From VRUE01 sp963814915 (lineage in GTDB: Bacteria > Actinomycetota > Thermoleophilia > Solirubrobacterales > 70-9): a stretch of 64,000 nucleotides of DNA. Position 1 is the first letter of the stretch; every line of letters starts with the position of its first letter. Location: contig CAWFEI010000014.1 in NCBI GenBank assembly GCA_963814915.1, positions 1-64,000 on the forward strand, in the 5' to 3' direction. Below the pieces are notes generated by a model that was not told the origin of the DNA, made no database searches, and was given only the letters and a program-made list of their open reading frames with translations. The position numbers and the translations under genes are program-made. Positions 24,580 through 33,339 of the stretch are shown in pieces.

Positions 24580-26193
24580 CTAGCCGCGCGTTCGCTGTTT
24601 GTCGGCCACAGCCCCACAAGGAGCGAACGCGGTCGAGGTGCCCACGGCGAGCGACGCGGCGACCGCCATCAGGACCCAGGCGATCGGGTCCTCGTAGAAG
24701 CCGGCGTAGGCCATCGTGTGGACCAGGAGGGCGACGAAGGCGGCTAGGACCGCCGCGCGGGCGATGGCGGGTGGGGAGGGGGTGGGGGTGTCCCCCCCAC
24801 CCCCTCCTCTAGAAGCCAGGCCAGAGGCCATGGTCCAGAGCGCGGTGAGGAGGAGAGCTGCATAGGCGAGGAGGCCGATCAGTCCCTGCTCGGCTGCCAC
24901 GGTTATCGGCTCCGTGTGCGATACGGACACTGGGGCGTCCTTGGTGGCGATGTGCCCGCGGTAGGCGCGGGGGAAGCTGCCGGCGCCGTAGCCCCATACG
25001 GGGCGCTGGCCGAAGAGGGTGACGCCGCCGGAGACGAGATTGGTCCGGCCTCCGGTGTCCACGTTGAGGCGATCGGGGCTGAGCTTCGAGACGCCGCCCG
25101 CGAAGATGACGATGACCACAGCGAGAACCGCTCCCGCGCCGAGCGCCGCCAGCGTCCATCGCAAGCTCCACTTCAAGGCGGCGAGCACAGCCAGGCCCAC
25201 CAGGAGGGCGGCAAAGCTGGACTGCGAGAAGGTAACCACCAGCCCGAGCCAGAGCACGGCGACCAGCCCGGTCAGCAGCGCCATAGCCCGCCGTTCCTTC
25301 GCCCAGAGCAACGCCGACATCGCGAGGACGATCACGAGGGCCAAATATCGCCCGTAGACATTCGGGTCCCAGAAGATCGAGTTGACCCGGAAGTAGGTGT
25401 GGAATTCGTTCGACCTGATCACCTGGCCGTTCCAGAACAGCTCGCGGCTGAAGTACTCGACCCAACCGACAGCTACAAACGCGACGGCCTCAACAGCCAC
25501 CACCCACACCACAAGCACCAGAAGCTTTCGATTCCAAGTGACGTCTCGCAGCAACGCGTACACCAGGGAGAACGGCACAAAGAAAAAGCACACGTTTTGA
25601 AGTGATTTCGAAAAGTCGGGCGAGTAAAGCGTCTGCAGCGCGTAGAGAACTACGACCAGAGCCAGCACCCATGGCAGCAGCGTGGAGGGGTCGATCCGGA
25701 CGCGGCGTCCTGTTTTTCGCACAACAGGGTCGGCGAGAGGGCGCGGCCGCAAGGCGAAAAACCCAGCACCCGGATTGACCCCCCCACGCTGCTGCCACTC
25801 CACTTGCGCCGCGGAGAGAACCCCTCCCGCAATGACGAGATACAGCGGCACCAACAGATTGGCCGTGTCGCCGCCGGCGTGCAGCGGAATGCGGAAGGGC
25901 AGCGCCGCGACGATCGCGAGGGGGAGCAGGACCGGCCAGCGGCGGAAGACGAGCGCGAGGGCGACCGTCGCCGCCAGGCCGGCCGCGCCGAGAGCGAGAA
26001 GCCGGCCGACGCTGTCGCGCAGGTCGGCGATCTGGGCCGAGTGCCACTGGTCGCCGAGGATCAGGGCCGGGAAGAGGATGAGCGCGAGCAGCATCGCCGC
26101 GGCGCGGGCGCGGCCGGCGGGCAGCAGGATCGCCGCGGCTGCCGCCGCGGCGGCGATCAGGATCCCCGCGGCGGAGAGGATCAACGCTTGCAC
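24580..26193 (-). CDS. O-antigen ligase / polymerase family membrane protein
   Basis: A multi-helix Wzy/WaaL-family protein of about 535 residues that would polymerise or ligate surface polysaccharide repeats outside the membrane. The family block GGRTNLVSGGVTLFGQRPVWGYGAGSFP and the following SVSHTEPITVAAEQGLIGLLAY are clear. Start choice: GTG at 26193 has no properly spaced ribosome site, whereas a TTG at 26184 has GGGGAG 8 bases upstream and overlaps the upstream stop as TTGA. I give the longer form. Two palindromic elements lie inside the coding sequence and are translated in frame: B in a loop and C near the C-terminus (GGGGGDTPTPSPP). Confidence 0.85.
   Translation of the reverse strand: MQALILSAAGILIAAAAAAAAILLPAGRARAAAMLLALILFPALILGDQWHSAQIADLRDSVGRLLALGAAGLAATVALALVFRRWPVLLPLAIVAALPFRIPLHAGGDTANLLVPLYLVIAGGVLSAAQVEWQQRGGVNPGAGFFALRPRPLADPVVRKTGRRVRIDPSTLLPWVLALVVVLYALQTLYSPDFSKSLQNVCFFFVPFSLVYALLRDVTWNRKLLVLVVWVVAVEAVAFVAVGWVEYFSRELFWNGQVIRSNEFHTYFRVNSIFWDPNVYGRYLALVIVLAMSALLWAKERRAMALLTGLVAVLWLGLVVTFSQSSFAALLVGLAVLAALKWSLRWTLAALGAGAVLAVVIVIFAGGVSKLSPDRLNVDTGGRTNLVSGGVTLFGQRPVWGYGAGSFPRAYRGHIATKDAPVSVSHTEPITVAAEQGLIGLLAYAALLLTALWTMASGLASRGGGGGDTPTPSPPAIARAAVLAAFVALLVHTMAYAGFYEDPIAWVLMAVAASLAVGTSTAFAPCGAVADKQRTRG
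24775..24807. repeat. Palindromic element C (short hairpin)
   Basis: GGAGGGGGTGGGGG (24775-24788) pairs with CCCCCCCACCCCCTCC (24792-24807) across a 3-base gap. The sequence matches the left arm of element A with about two differences but lacks the interior core. It lies inside the polymerase/ligase gene, where it encodes a Gly run followed by TPTPSPP between two membrane helices. It may be a collapsed copy of element A, or an arm that never carried a core. Confidence 0.65.
25672..25797. repeat. Palindromic element B, in frame within a gene (126 bp)
   Basis: Arms 25672-25699 and 25770-25797 match as inverted repeats at 26 of 28 bases (TGGCAGCAGCGTGG, then GGGTC and ATCCGG). The two differences are G/A, so G-U pairing would be kept in RNA. 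The interior (25700-25769), read on the minus strand, has the same conserved blocks and spacing as element A. The 126 bp are exactly 42 codons and read through without a stop, encoding a loop with PGAGFFALRPRPLADPVV and RKTGRR between membrane helices of the polymerase/ligase. Confidence 0.85.
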
Positions 26194-26667
26194 TCCCCGC
26201 GCGGATCGGGGGCGGCGCGATGCAGGCGCATGACACCGCCCGGGACCAGCGTGCGGTCCTGGCCGTGGAGCTTCACCCGCAGCTTGTAGCGGCCCGGCGG
26301 CGCGATGCCGTCGTTGCGGGTGCGGCCCCCCCAGTAGAACGTGTTGAACGTGTACCGCTTGAGATAGACGTCGCGGGAGAGCGTGACGACGAGCCGCCCT
26401 CCCGGCTTCACCACCTGGACGTCGCCATTGTCGGAGCGGGTGGTGCGGAAGCGGATCCGTATGCGGTCGTAGCGGCAGTCGCCGTTCGGCGTGAAGGCGC
26501 TCGGCGGGGGCGAAGTCCGGATCCAGGCGCGGGACCGGGGCGAAGCTGACCCGGTCGAGCACGAGCGGGTTGCGCTTGAGGCGCTGCGACCAGGCAAAGG
26601 CGGCGATCGTGGCGAGGACGAGCAGGGCGAAGACGACCGCGCCGGTGCTAGCCCGTCGACGAGGCAT
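26181..26667 (-). pseudogene. Membrane-anchored FlgD-Ig-like protein, frameshifted
   Basis: The N-terminus (from ATG 26667) has one membrane helix, TGAVVFALLVLATIAAFAW, then VLDRVSFAPVPRLDPDFAP. At a run of five C near 26508-26512 the frame is lost. The continuation PSAFTPNGDCRYDRIRIRF, FNTFYWGGRTRNDGIAPPG and RYKLRVKLHGQDRTLV lies in another frame and ends at 26181. Joined, it is about 161 residues: an anchored beta-sandwich resembling the FlgD Ig-like fold (TPNGD, then a W-G-R-x-x-D-G-x-x-P-x-G-R-Y pattern). Homopolymer position suggests one extra C, either mutation or sequencing error. It overlaps the start of the polymerase/ligase and the end of the LytR_C gene. Confidence 0.7.
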
Positions 26668-27457
26668 TGTCCTCGCCGATCACGACCGCGACCGGTGCCC
26701 CGGCCGAGAGCGAGGCGATCTCCGAGTTCATCGGCCGCACCCGCGAGATTTCCAGCGAGTCGGCCACCCTGTGCGCCTCGCGGCCGTCGCCCGCTTCGAA
26801 CATGACGACGCTGTCGGCGAAGCTCGAGCGGCTGTTGCCGACCGCGCCGAGCTGGTAGCCGCGGCGCTCGACCATGTCGCCATAGCTGCCGGCAAGGCCG
26901 TCGACCGCGGTGCCGTTGAGCACGGTCACCTCGATTTCGCTCGGCTTCAGCGCGCGGGCGGCCTGCTTGCCGCTCCTGTTCTGGCCCCTGCCGCCCGCTT
27001 CGTCGCCGGAGCCGCCGAGCAGCGCGTAGGCGACGCCGCCGCCGATCACGACGACGGCGACGAAGATCGCGACCAGGTAGAGCGGTTCGCCGAGCCGACT
27101 GCCGATGCCGCCGCCGGCGTCGTCGCGCTCGCCGCGCGAGAGGCGCTCGCGCAGCCGCTCGCCGCGGGTCAGCTCGGGCAGCCCGGCCTCGCGGCGCTCG
27201 CGGCGATGCTCGCGCAGGTCGGCCGCCTGGCGCTCGGCGTCGCGCGCCACCTCCAGCTTGCGCATCTCCTCGGCGCGCTCGGCGGCGGCGGCCGAGGTCG
27301 CCTCTTTGCGCTCGGTGTCGCGCTCGGGCGCCGAGCCCGCCCACTCGCGCAGGCGGCGAAGATCGCGGCCCTGGGCAAAGGAGAGCAGAGCTAGGACGGC
27401 CAGCCCTAGAAACGCGACTAGGCCAGCAAAGGCACCGATTTCCTTGATCAGCTCCAA
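26648..27457 (-). CDS. LytR_C domain membrane protein
   Basis: About 269 residues: an N-terminal membrane helix (IGAFAGLVAFLGLAVLALLSF), a long charged coiled-coil-like segment rich in Arg and Glu (about residues 40-130), a second helix (YLVAIFVAVVVIGGGVAYALL), and a C-terminal LytR_C domain (IEVTVLNGTAVDGLAGSYGDM through APVAVVIGED). LytR_C domains occur at the ends of LytR-CpsA-Psr glycopolymer ligases; here the catalytic domain is absent. The start is uncertain: no ATG or GTG precedes the first helix, and TTG 27457 is the best candidate. A role in attaching or sensing wall glycan is inference. Confidence 0.7.
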   Translation of the reverse strand: MELIKEIGAFAGLVAFLGLAVLALLSFAQGRDLRRLREWAGSAPERDTERKEATSAAAAERAEEMRKLEVARDAERQAADLREHRRERREAGLPELTRGERLRERLSRGERDDAGGGIGSRLGEPLYLVAIFVAVVVIGGGVAYALLGGSGDEAGGRGQNRSGKQAARALKPSEIEVTVLNGTAVDGLAGSYGDMVERRGYQLGAVGNSRSSFADSVVMFEAGDGREAHRVADSLEISRVRPMNSEIASLSAGAPVAVVIGEDNASSTG

Positions 27458-27471
27458 GTGGCTGCGAGAGG

Positions 27472-29358
27472 CTATCCGTCGTAGCCGACTGTCGCCGCGT
27501 CCCCACCCTGTGCGGTGATCAGGCCGACCACCCGCTCGGCGAGATCGGCCTCGTCGCCGGCCAGCACCAGGTGCTCCAGCGAGTTCAGCGTCGACTCGAC
27601 CCAACGCGGGTCCAGCGGCGCCTCGCGCACCGCCCGGTGGATCCTCTTCGCCGCCGTCGGGCGCAGGTCCTCGCCGCCGCCAAAGAGCTCCTCGTGCAGC
27701 TTCTCGCCGGGACGCGGATGGGTGAACTCGATCGCGATCTCCGCCCCCGGCTCGTAGCCGGCGAGGCGGATCATGTTGTTGGCGAGGTCGACGATCTTCA
27801 CCGGCTCGCCCATGTCGAGGACGAAGACCTCGCCCCGCCCGGCGCCGATGTCCCCGGCGCGGATCACCAGCTGCACCGCCTCGGGGATCGTCATGAAGTA
27901 GCGGGTCATCTCCGGGTGGGTGACGGTGACCGGCCCGCCGCGCTCGATCTGGCCGCGGAAGATCGGCACGACACTGCCCGACGAGGCGAGCACGTTGCCG
28001 AAGCGGACACTGGCGAAGCGGGTGCCGCGGTGCTTGTGCCCGGCGGCCTCGACGATCCACTCGGCCATCGCCTTGGAGGCGCCCATCACCGTCTTCGGGT
28101 TGACCGCCTTGTCGGTCGAGATCAGGACGAAGCGCTCGACGTCGGAGGCGGCGGCGGTCTCGGCGGTGATCCGGGTCGCGATCGCGTTGTTGCGCACGGC
28201 CTCCAGCGGGTTGGCCTCCATCAACGGCACGTGCTTGTAGGCGGCGGCGTGGAAGACGACGCTCGGTTTGAAGCGCTGCATCGTCTCCAGCATCCGGTGC
28301 GGCTCCTTACAGTCCGCGAGCACCGCCTCGACGCTGGAGAAGTGGCGCTCGTCGATCATCTCGCGCTCGATCTCAAAGAGATTGTCCTCGGCGTGGTCGA
28401 GCATCACCAGCAGCCGCGGCCCGACGCGGGCGATCTGGCGGCAGAGCTCGGAGCCGATCGAGCCCCCCGCGCCGGTGACGAGGACGATGCGGTCGCGCAG
28501 GTAGGCGCCGACTCGGTCGAGCTCGACAACGATCGGGTCGCGGCCGAGCACGTCCTCGACCTGGACCTCGCGCAGCTGCTTGTTGAGCTGCACACCGCCG
28601 CGCAGCAGCTCGAAGACTGTCGGCAGGGTGCGCACGCGGATCTCGCGGTCGCGGCAGGCGGCGACGACCTTGGCGCGCAGCGTCCCCGGCGCCGAGGGGA
28701 TCGCGATCACGACCTCGTCGGGTTCGGTCTCATCGAGGATCGTCTCGATCTGCGCCGTCGTCCCCAAGACCTTGAGGCCGAGCATCCGCATCCCCCGTTT
28801 GCGCGCGTCGTCGTCGACGAAGCCGATCGCGGTCGCGCCGAGGTTGGGGTTGAGGTGCATCTCGCGGACGACCATCTGGCCGCCCGAGCCGGCGCCGATC
28901 ACAAGCACCTCGTGCTTGGGCAGGCGGTGGCCGTGGCTCGGCCGCTCGACGATCAGGCGCACGGCGAGGCGCGCGCCGGCGATCAGGAAGAGGGTCAGCA
29001 TGAAGTCGGTCACGGCGACCGAGCGCGGCAGGCCGCTGTCGAAGGGCTGCACGACGGTGAATACGACCACGAGGATCGCGCTGGCCGCGGCGACGGCGCG
29101 GACGATCGTGAGGAAGTCGCGGCCGCTCACGTAGCGCCACCACTTCTGGTAGAGCCCGAAGGCGGTGAAGACCGCGACCTTGCCGAGCATGACGAAGGCG
29201 ACCGACTGGGCGAAGAGCACCGTGTAGCGGTGCGGCAGGCCTTCGTCGAGGAAGCGCAGGCGGAACGCCAGGTAGAAGGCGGCCGCGACGAGCAGGGCGT
29301 CGGCCGCCACCTGGAGCACCCGATTGCGGTAGACGGGGTGGTTCAAGCGGCGCATCAC
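27472..29358 (-). CDS. CapD/WbpM-like nucleotide-sugar 4,6-dehydratase
   Basis: A 628-residue membrane-bound sugar-nucleotide dehydratase. Four helices (about residues 14-115) are followed by a Rossmann-like domain (LVIGAGSGGQMVVREM) and then the catalytic SDR domain starting VLVTGAGGSIGSELCRQI near residue 290. The catalytic region reads ISTDKAVNPKTVMGASKAMAEW, with Met in place of the SDR Tyr, which is normal for WbpM/FlaA1-type 4,6-dehydratases. It would convert UDP-GlcNAc (or similar) to a 4-keto-6-deoxy sugar, the first step to amino-deoxy sugars. The start is ATG 29358. It is the first gene of the leftward polysaccharide series, divergent from the DedA gene. Confidence 0.9.
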   Translation of the reverse strand: MMRRLNHPVYRNRVLQVAADALLVAAAFYLAFRLRFLDEGLPHRYTVLFAQSVAFVMLGKVAVFTAFGLYQKWWRYVSGRDFLTIVRAVAAASAILVVVFTVVQPFDSGLPRSVAVTDFMLTLFLIAGARLAVRLIVERPSHGHRLPKHEVLVIGAGSGGQMVVREMHLNPNLGATAIGFVDDDARKRGMRMLGLKVLGTTAQIETILDETEPDEVVIAIPSAPGTLRAKVVAACRDREIRVRTLPTVFELLRGGVQLNKQLREVQVEDVLGRDPIVVELDRVGAYLRDRIVLVTGAGGSIGSELCRQIARVGPRLLVMLDHAEDNLFEIEREMIDERHFSSVEAVLADCKEPHRMLETMQRFKPSVVFHAAAYKHVPLMEANPLEAVRNNAIATRITAETAAASDVERFVLISTDKAVNPKTVMGASKAMAEWIVEAAGHKHRGTRFASVRFGNVLASSGSVVPIFRGQIERGGPVTVTHPEMTRYFMTIPEAVQLVIRAGDIGAGRGEVFVLDMGEPVKIVDLANNMIRLAGYEPGAEIAIEFTHPRPGEKLHEELFGGGEDLRPTAAKRIHRAVREAPLDPRWVESTLNSLEHLVLAGDEADLAERVVGLITAQGGDAATVGYDG

Positions 29359-29413
29359 AGCCTGGCGAGTTTAGATGGTGTTGGCTCGGCTCCCTACAAT
29401 CCCCGCTTCTCGC

Positions 29414-30091
29414 ATGCAGACCATCTTTTTCCTCGCCAGCATCTCCGACAAGATCGTCGACCCGATCGTCAACGTCGCCACCGACTTCATCGGCTCGGCG
29501 GGCGTCGTCGCGGTCTTCCTGCTGATGCTGCTCGAGTCGGCCTGCATCCCGGTGCCGAGCGAGGCGATCATGCTGTTCGCCGGGTTCAGCGTCTCCAAGG
29601 GCGATCTGACCCTGGTCGGGGTCGTCGTCGCGGGCGTGCTCGGCAACCTCGCCGGATCGTGGATCGCCTACGGGGTCGGCTACTTCGCCCGGCTCGACCT
29701 GCTCGAACGCAACAAGCTGATCCACATCAGCCCCAAGCACCTGAAATGGGCGGACGACTGGTTCAAGCGCTACGGCGACGCGACCGTCTTCTTCACCCGC
29801 ATGCTGCCGATCATCCGCACCTTCATCTCGCTGCCGGCGGGAGTCGCGCGGATGCCCTTCTGGCGCTTCACCGCCTTCACCCTTGCCGGGTGCATCCCCT
29901 GGGTGTTGATGCTGGCGCTGGTCGGGCGCAGCGTCGGCGACAACTGGGAACAGTGGCGGCACAACCTCGGCTACCTCGACTACGTCGTGCTCGCGGCGAT
30001 CGTCGGCGGGGTGATCTACCTCCTGATCCGCCGCCGCCGTGGCGGTGAGGAGGCGGCCACCGAGCCGGAGCCCGGCAGCGGCGGCGCTTGA
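29414..30091 (+). CDS. DedA family membrane protein
   Basis: A DedA-family integral membrane protein of 225 residues. Family members move undecaprenyl phosphate or other lipids across the membrane. Visible motifs are LLESACIPVPSEAIMLFAG near the N-terminus, GNLAGSWIAYGVGYF, and FFTRMLPIIRTFISLPAGVARM, which contains the conserved Arg pair. I use ATG 29414 rather than an upstream ATG at 29375, because alignment-type features begin just after 29414. Its stop overlaps the TTG start of uppP (TTGA at 30088-30091). That coupling, with both acting on undecaprenyl lipid, supports a lipid-carrier recycling role. Confidence 0.87.
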   Translation: MQTIFFLASISDKIVDPIVNVATDFIGSAGVVAVFLLMLLESACIPVPSEAIMLFAGFSVSKGDLTLVGVVVAGVLGNLAGSWIAYGVGYFARLDLLERNKLIHISPKHLKWADDWFKRYGDATVFFTRMLPIIRTFISLPAGVARMPFWRFTAFTLAGCIPWVLMLALVGRSVGDNWEQWRHNLGYLDYVVLAAIVGGVIYLLIRRRRGGEEAATEPEPGSGGA

Positions 30092-30897
30092 GCGACGCCG
30101 GCGACGGCAGGATCCCGACCGCCCGCGCGCTGGCGCTGGGGATAGTCCAGGGCCCGGCCGAGCTGCTGCCGGTCTCATCCTCCGCGCACATCGTCCTCCT
30201 CCCCTGGCTCGCCGGGTGGGACTGGGAGCAGCTCGACCCGGAGGTGCGCAAGAGCTTCGAGGTCGCGGTCCACGGCGGCGCTGCCGCGGCGCTGCTGATC
30301 GGCCAGCGGCAGACGATCCTCGAGGAGCTGCGCGCCTTCGACGGGCGGCGGGCGCTGACCCTGGGCCTCTCGTTCCTGCCGGCCGCAATCGTCGGCTACA
30401 CGCTGGAGCGGCCGATCGAGGAGCGGCTGGGCGGGCCCAAGGCCACCGCGATCGGGCTGCTCGCCGGCGCGGCGGCGATGCTGGTCGCCGACACACGGCC
30501 GCAGCAGCGCGGACGAGGGGACGCGACCCCGGCGGATGGCCTGGCGCTCGGCGTCGCCCAGGCGGCGGCGCTCGCGCCCGGCGTGTCGCGCAACGGCGTC
30601 ACCCTGGCTGCGGCGCGCTGGCGGCGCTTCTCACGCGACCAGGCCAACCTGCTCTCGCGCACGATCGCACTGCCGATCATCGTCGGCGCGACCGCCCTCA
30701 AGGGCGAGCGCCTGCGTCGCCGCGGCGCGCCGCCGGAGCTGCGCCGCTCGCTGGCGATCGGCGTCGCCGCCTCCTTCGCCTCCACCCTCGCCTCCCAGCG
30801 CCTGATCGGCCTGGTCGAGCGTGATCGGGCGCTGTGGCCCTACGCGGCCTACCGAGCCGCCCTCGCCGCCGTCGTTCTGGCCAAGCTCCGCCGTTAG
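30088..30897 (+). CDS. uppP: Undecaprenyl-diphosphatase
   Basis: Removes a phosphate from undecaprenyl diphosphate to regenerate the lipid carrier for peptidoglycan and polysaccharide synthesis, and can confer bacitracin tolerance. The 269-residue membrane protein has the two family motifs: QGPAELLPVSSSAH near residues 20-33, fitting the (E/Q)xxxE pattern, and PGVSRNGVTLAAARW near 168-182. It starts at TTG 30088, overlapping the DedA stop. It follows the polysaccharide cluster and precedes a Fic gene with its own promoter. Confidence 0.9.
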   Translation: MSDAGDGRIPTARALALGIVQGPAELLPVSSSAHIVLLPWLAGWDWEQLDPEVRKSFEVAVHGGAAAALLIGQRQTILEELRAFDGRRALTLGLSFLPAAIVGYTLERPIEERLGGPKATAIGLLAGAAAMLVADTRPQQRGRGDATPADGLALGVAQAAALAPGVSRNGVTLAAARWRRFSRDQANLLSRTIALPIIVGATALKGERLRRRGAPPELRRSLAIGVAASFASTLASQRLIGLVERDRALWPYAAYRAALAAVVLAKLRR

Positions 30898-30912
30898 CAG
30901 GTAACTCCCAGA

Positions 30913-30988
30913 CTTGGAGAAACTTGGAGTTGATTTGGAGTTCGCTACAATTCCAAATCTTGGAGAAACTTGGAGTTGATTTGGAGTT
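30913..30988 (+). promoter_or_regulatory. Repeat-bearing promoter of Fic gene
   Basis: A 30-bp sequence is repeated exactly, 46 bp apart (30913-30942 and 30959-30988). Each copy contains three TTGGAG units. One unit (30924-30929) serves as a -35 box, 16 bp from a -10-like TACAAT (30946-30951), and the last GGAG (30983-30986) is the likely ribosome site for the ATG at 30992. The repeats therefore cover both promoter and ribosome site and are strong operator candidates for the Fic protein's own C-terminal winged helix. Confidence 0.65.
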
Positions 30989-30991
30989 GCG

Positions 30992-32328
30992 ATGTATGTA
31001 GCCAGGGCGCCGTCGATCAGCGAGATGATCGAGAAGCTGGACAACAACGCGCTGGTGGCGACGATCAGTGCTCGCGTCGACCCACGTGCGGCCGGCAAGT
31101 ACCTCCATTGGGACAAGTTGCGACATCTGGAGCCACCGGATGGGCTCAGCAGCGAGCAGTGGTGGTTGAAGATCAAGACTGCCCGTGAGACGGAGCTGAG
31201 GCCGCTGCCGCTCACCGATACGGCGGGCGAGCCCTTTCGCTATGGCCTGTTGGACAGCATGCAGCGGAGCCTGCACCACATAGACCAACGGTGCAGCGGT
31301 GAGGTGGCAATGGACGAGGTCGTCACCTCAGAGCGGCAGGCGGGGCGTCGCTTCCTCGTCAATTCACTGATGGAGGAGGCGATCCGCTCCAGCCAACTCG
31401 AGGGCGCGACCACTTCGCGGCAGGCCGCGAAGGAGATGTTGCGGAGCGGGCGCGAGCCACGCGACAGAAGCGAGCGGATGATCTTCAACAACTACCGAGC
31501 GCTGCAGTTCATGCGCGAAGAGATGGGCGACACGCTGGCACCGGCGTCGGTCCTCGAACTGCACCGAATTGTCACCGCGGGAACTCTCGATGACCCAGAC
31601 GCAGCCGGGCGACTGCAACGCCCAGACGAAGACCGGGTCGTGGTGGTCGATCGTGACGACGAGCAACCTGTTCACCGGCCTCCGCCGGCAGAGCAACTGC
31701 CCGAGAGAATGCGGCTGCTCTGTGATTTTGCGAACGAGGGAGACGACAGCGAGCCGTTTGTTCACCCCGTTATCCGCGCGATCTTGTTGCACTTCTGGCT
31801 GGCCTACGATCACCCATTCGAGGACGGCAATGGCAGAACCGCGCGCATCCTCTTTTTCTGGTCGATGCGAACCCGCGGCTACTGGCTGGCGGAGTACCTC
31901 CCGATTTCGAGATTCATCCGCGACGCCCCGGCGAGATACGGCCGGGCATTCCTCGAAACCGAGATGGACGAGGGAGACACCACCTACTTCCTCATACATC
32001 AGCTAGCCACAATCGAGCGCGCCATTGACGATCTCCACGTATATCTACGGCGAAAGACGGCGGAGGTGAGAGACGTGGAGAGGCTCCTCCAAGGGGCTGA
32101 CTTTCTAAACGGACGACAGCTCGCCCTGCTCACCGACGCAGTGCGCGACCTCGACGCGACCTATTCCTTCGACAGCCATGCGATGAGCCATCGCGTGTCG
32201 CACGAGACCGCACGATCCGATCTGCGCAGCCTGGTCGATCGTGGCCTGTTGCTCCAGCGGCGCAGAGGCCGCAAACACATCTTCGAGCCCGCCCCCGACC
32301 TACCGACGCGCCTGAAAGAATCGCCCGC

Positions 32329-32332
<4 letters not shown>
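30992..32332 (+). CDS. Fic family protein with C-terminal winged helix
   Basis: A 446-residue Fic-domain protein that would transfer AMP (or another nucleotide group) to a target hydroxyl. The active-site motif HPFEDGNGRTAR is near residues 273-284. An upstream inhibitory motif SSQLEG near 132 fits the class of Fic proteins autoinhibited by an N-terminal helix. The last 60 residues (DSHAMSHRVSHETARSDL, LVDRGLLLQRRRGRKH) look like a winged helix-turn-helix. Two exact 30-bp repeats lie in its promoter, suggesting autoregulation. Base composition is visibly less GC-rich than its neighbours, suggesting transfer. Its stop overlaps the GTG of purM (GTGA). Confidence 0.85.

Positions 32333-33335
<1,003 letters not shown>

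Positions 33336-33339
<4 letters not shown>

Noticed and set aside
27571..30048. Long plus-strand open frame of 825 codons opposite the CapD-like gene
   Set aside because: It is antisense to a clearly coding dehydratase gene, has low-complexity Asp/Glu/Arg/His composition and no recognisable domain; GC-rich codon bias produces such shadows.
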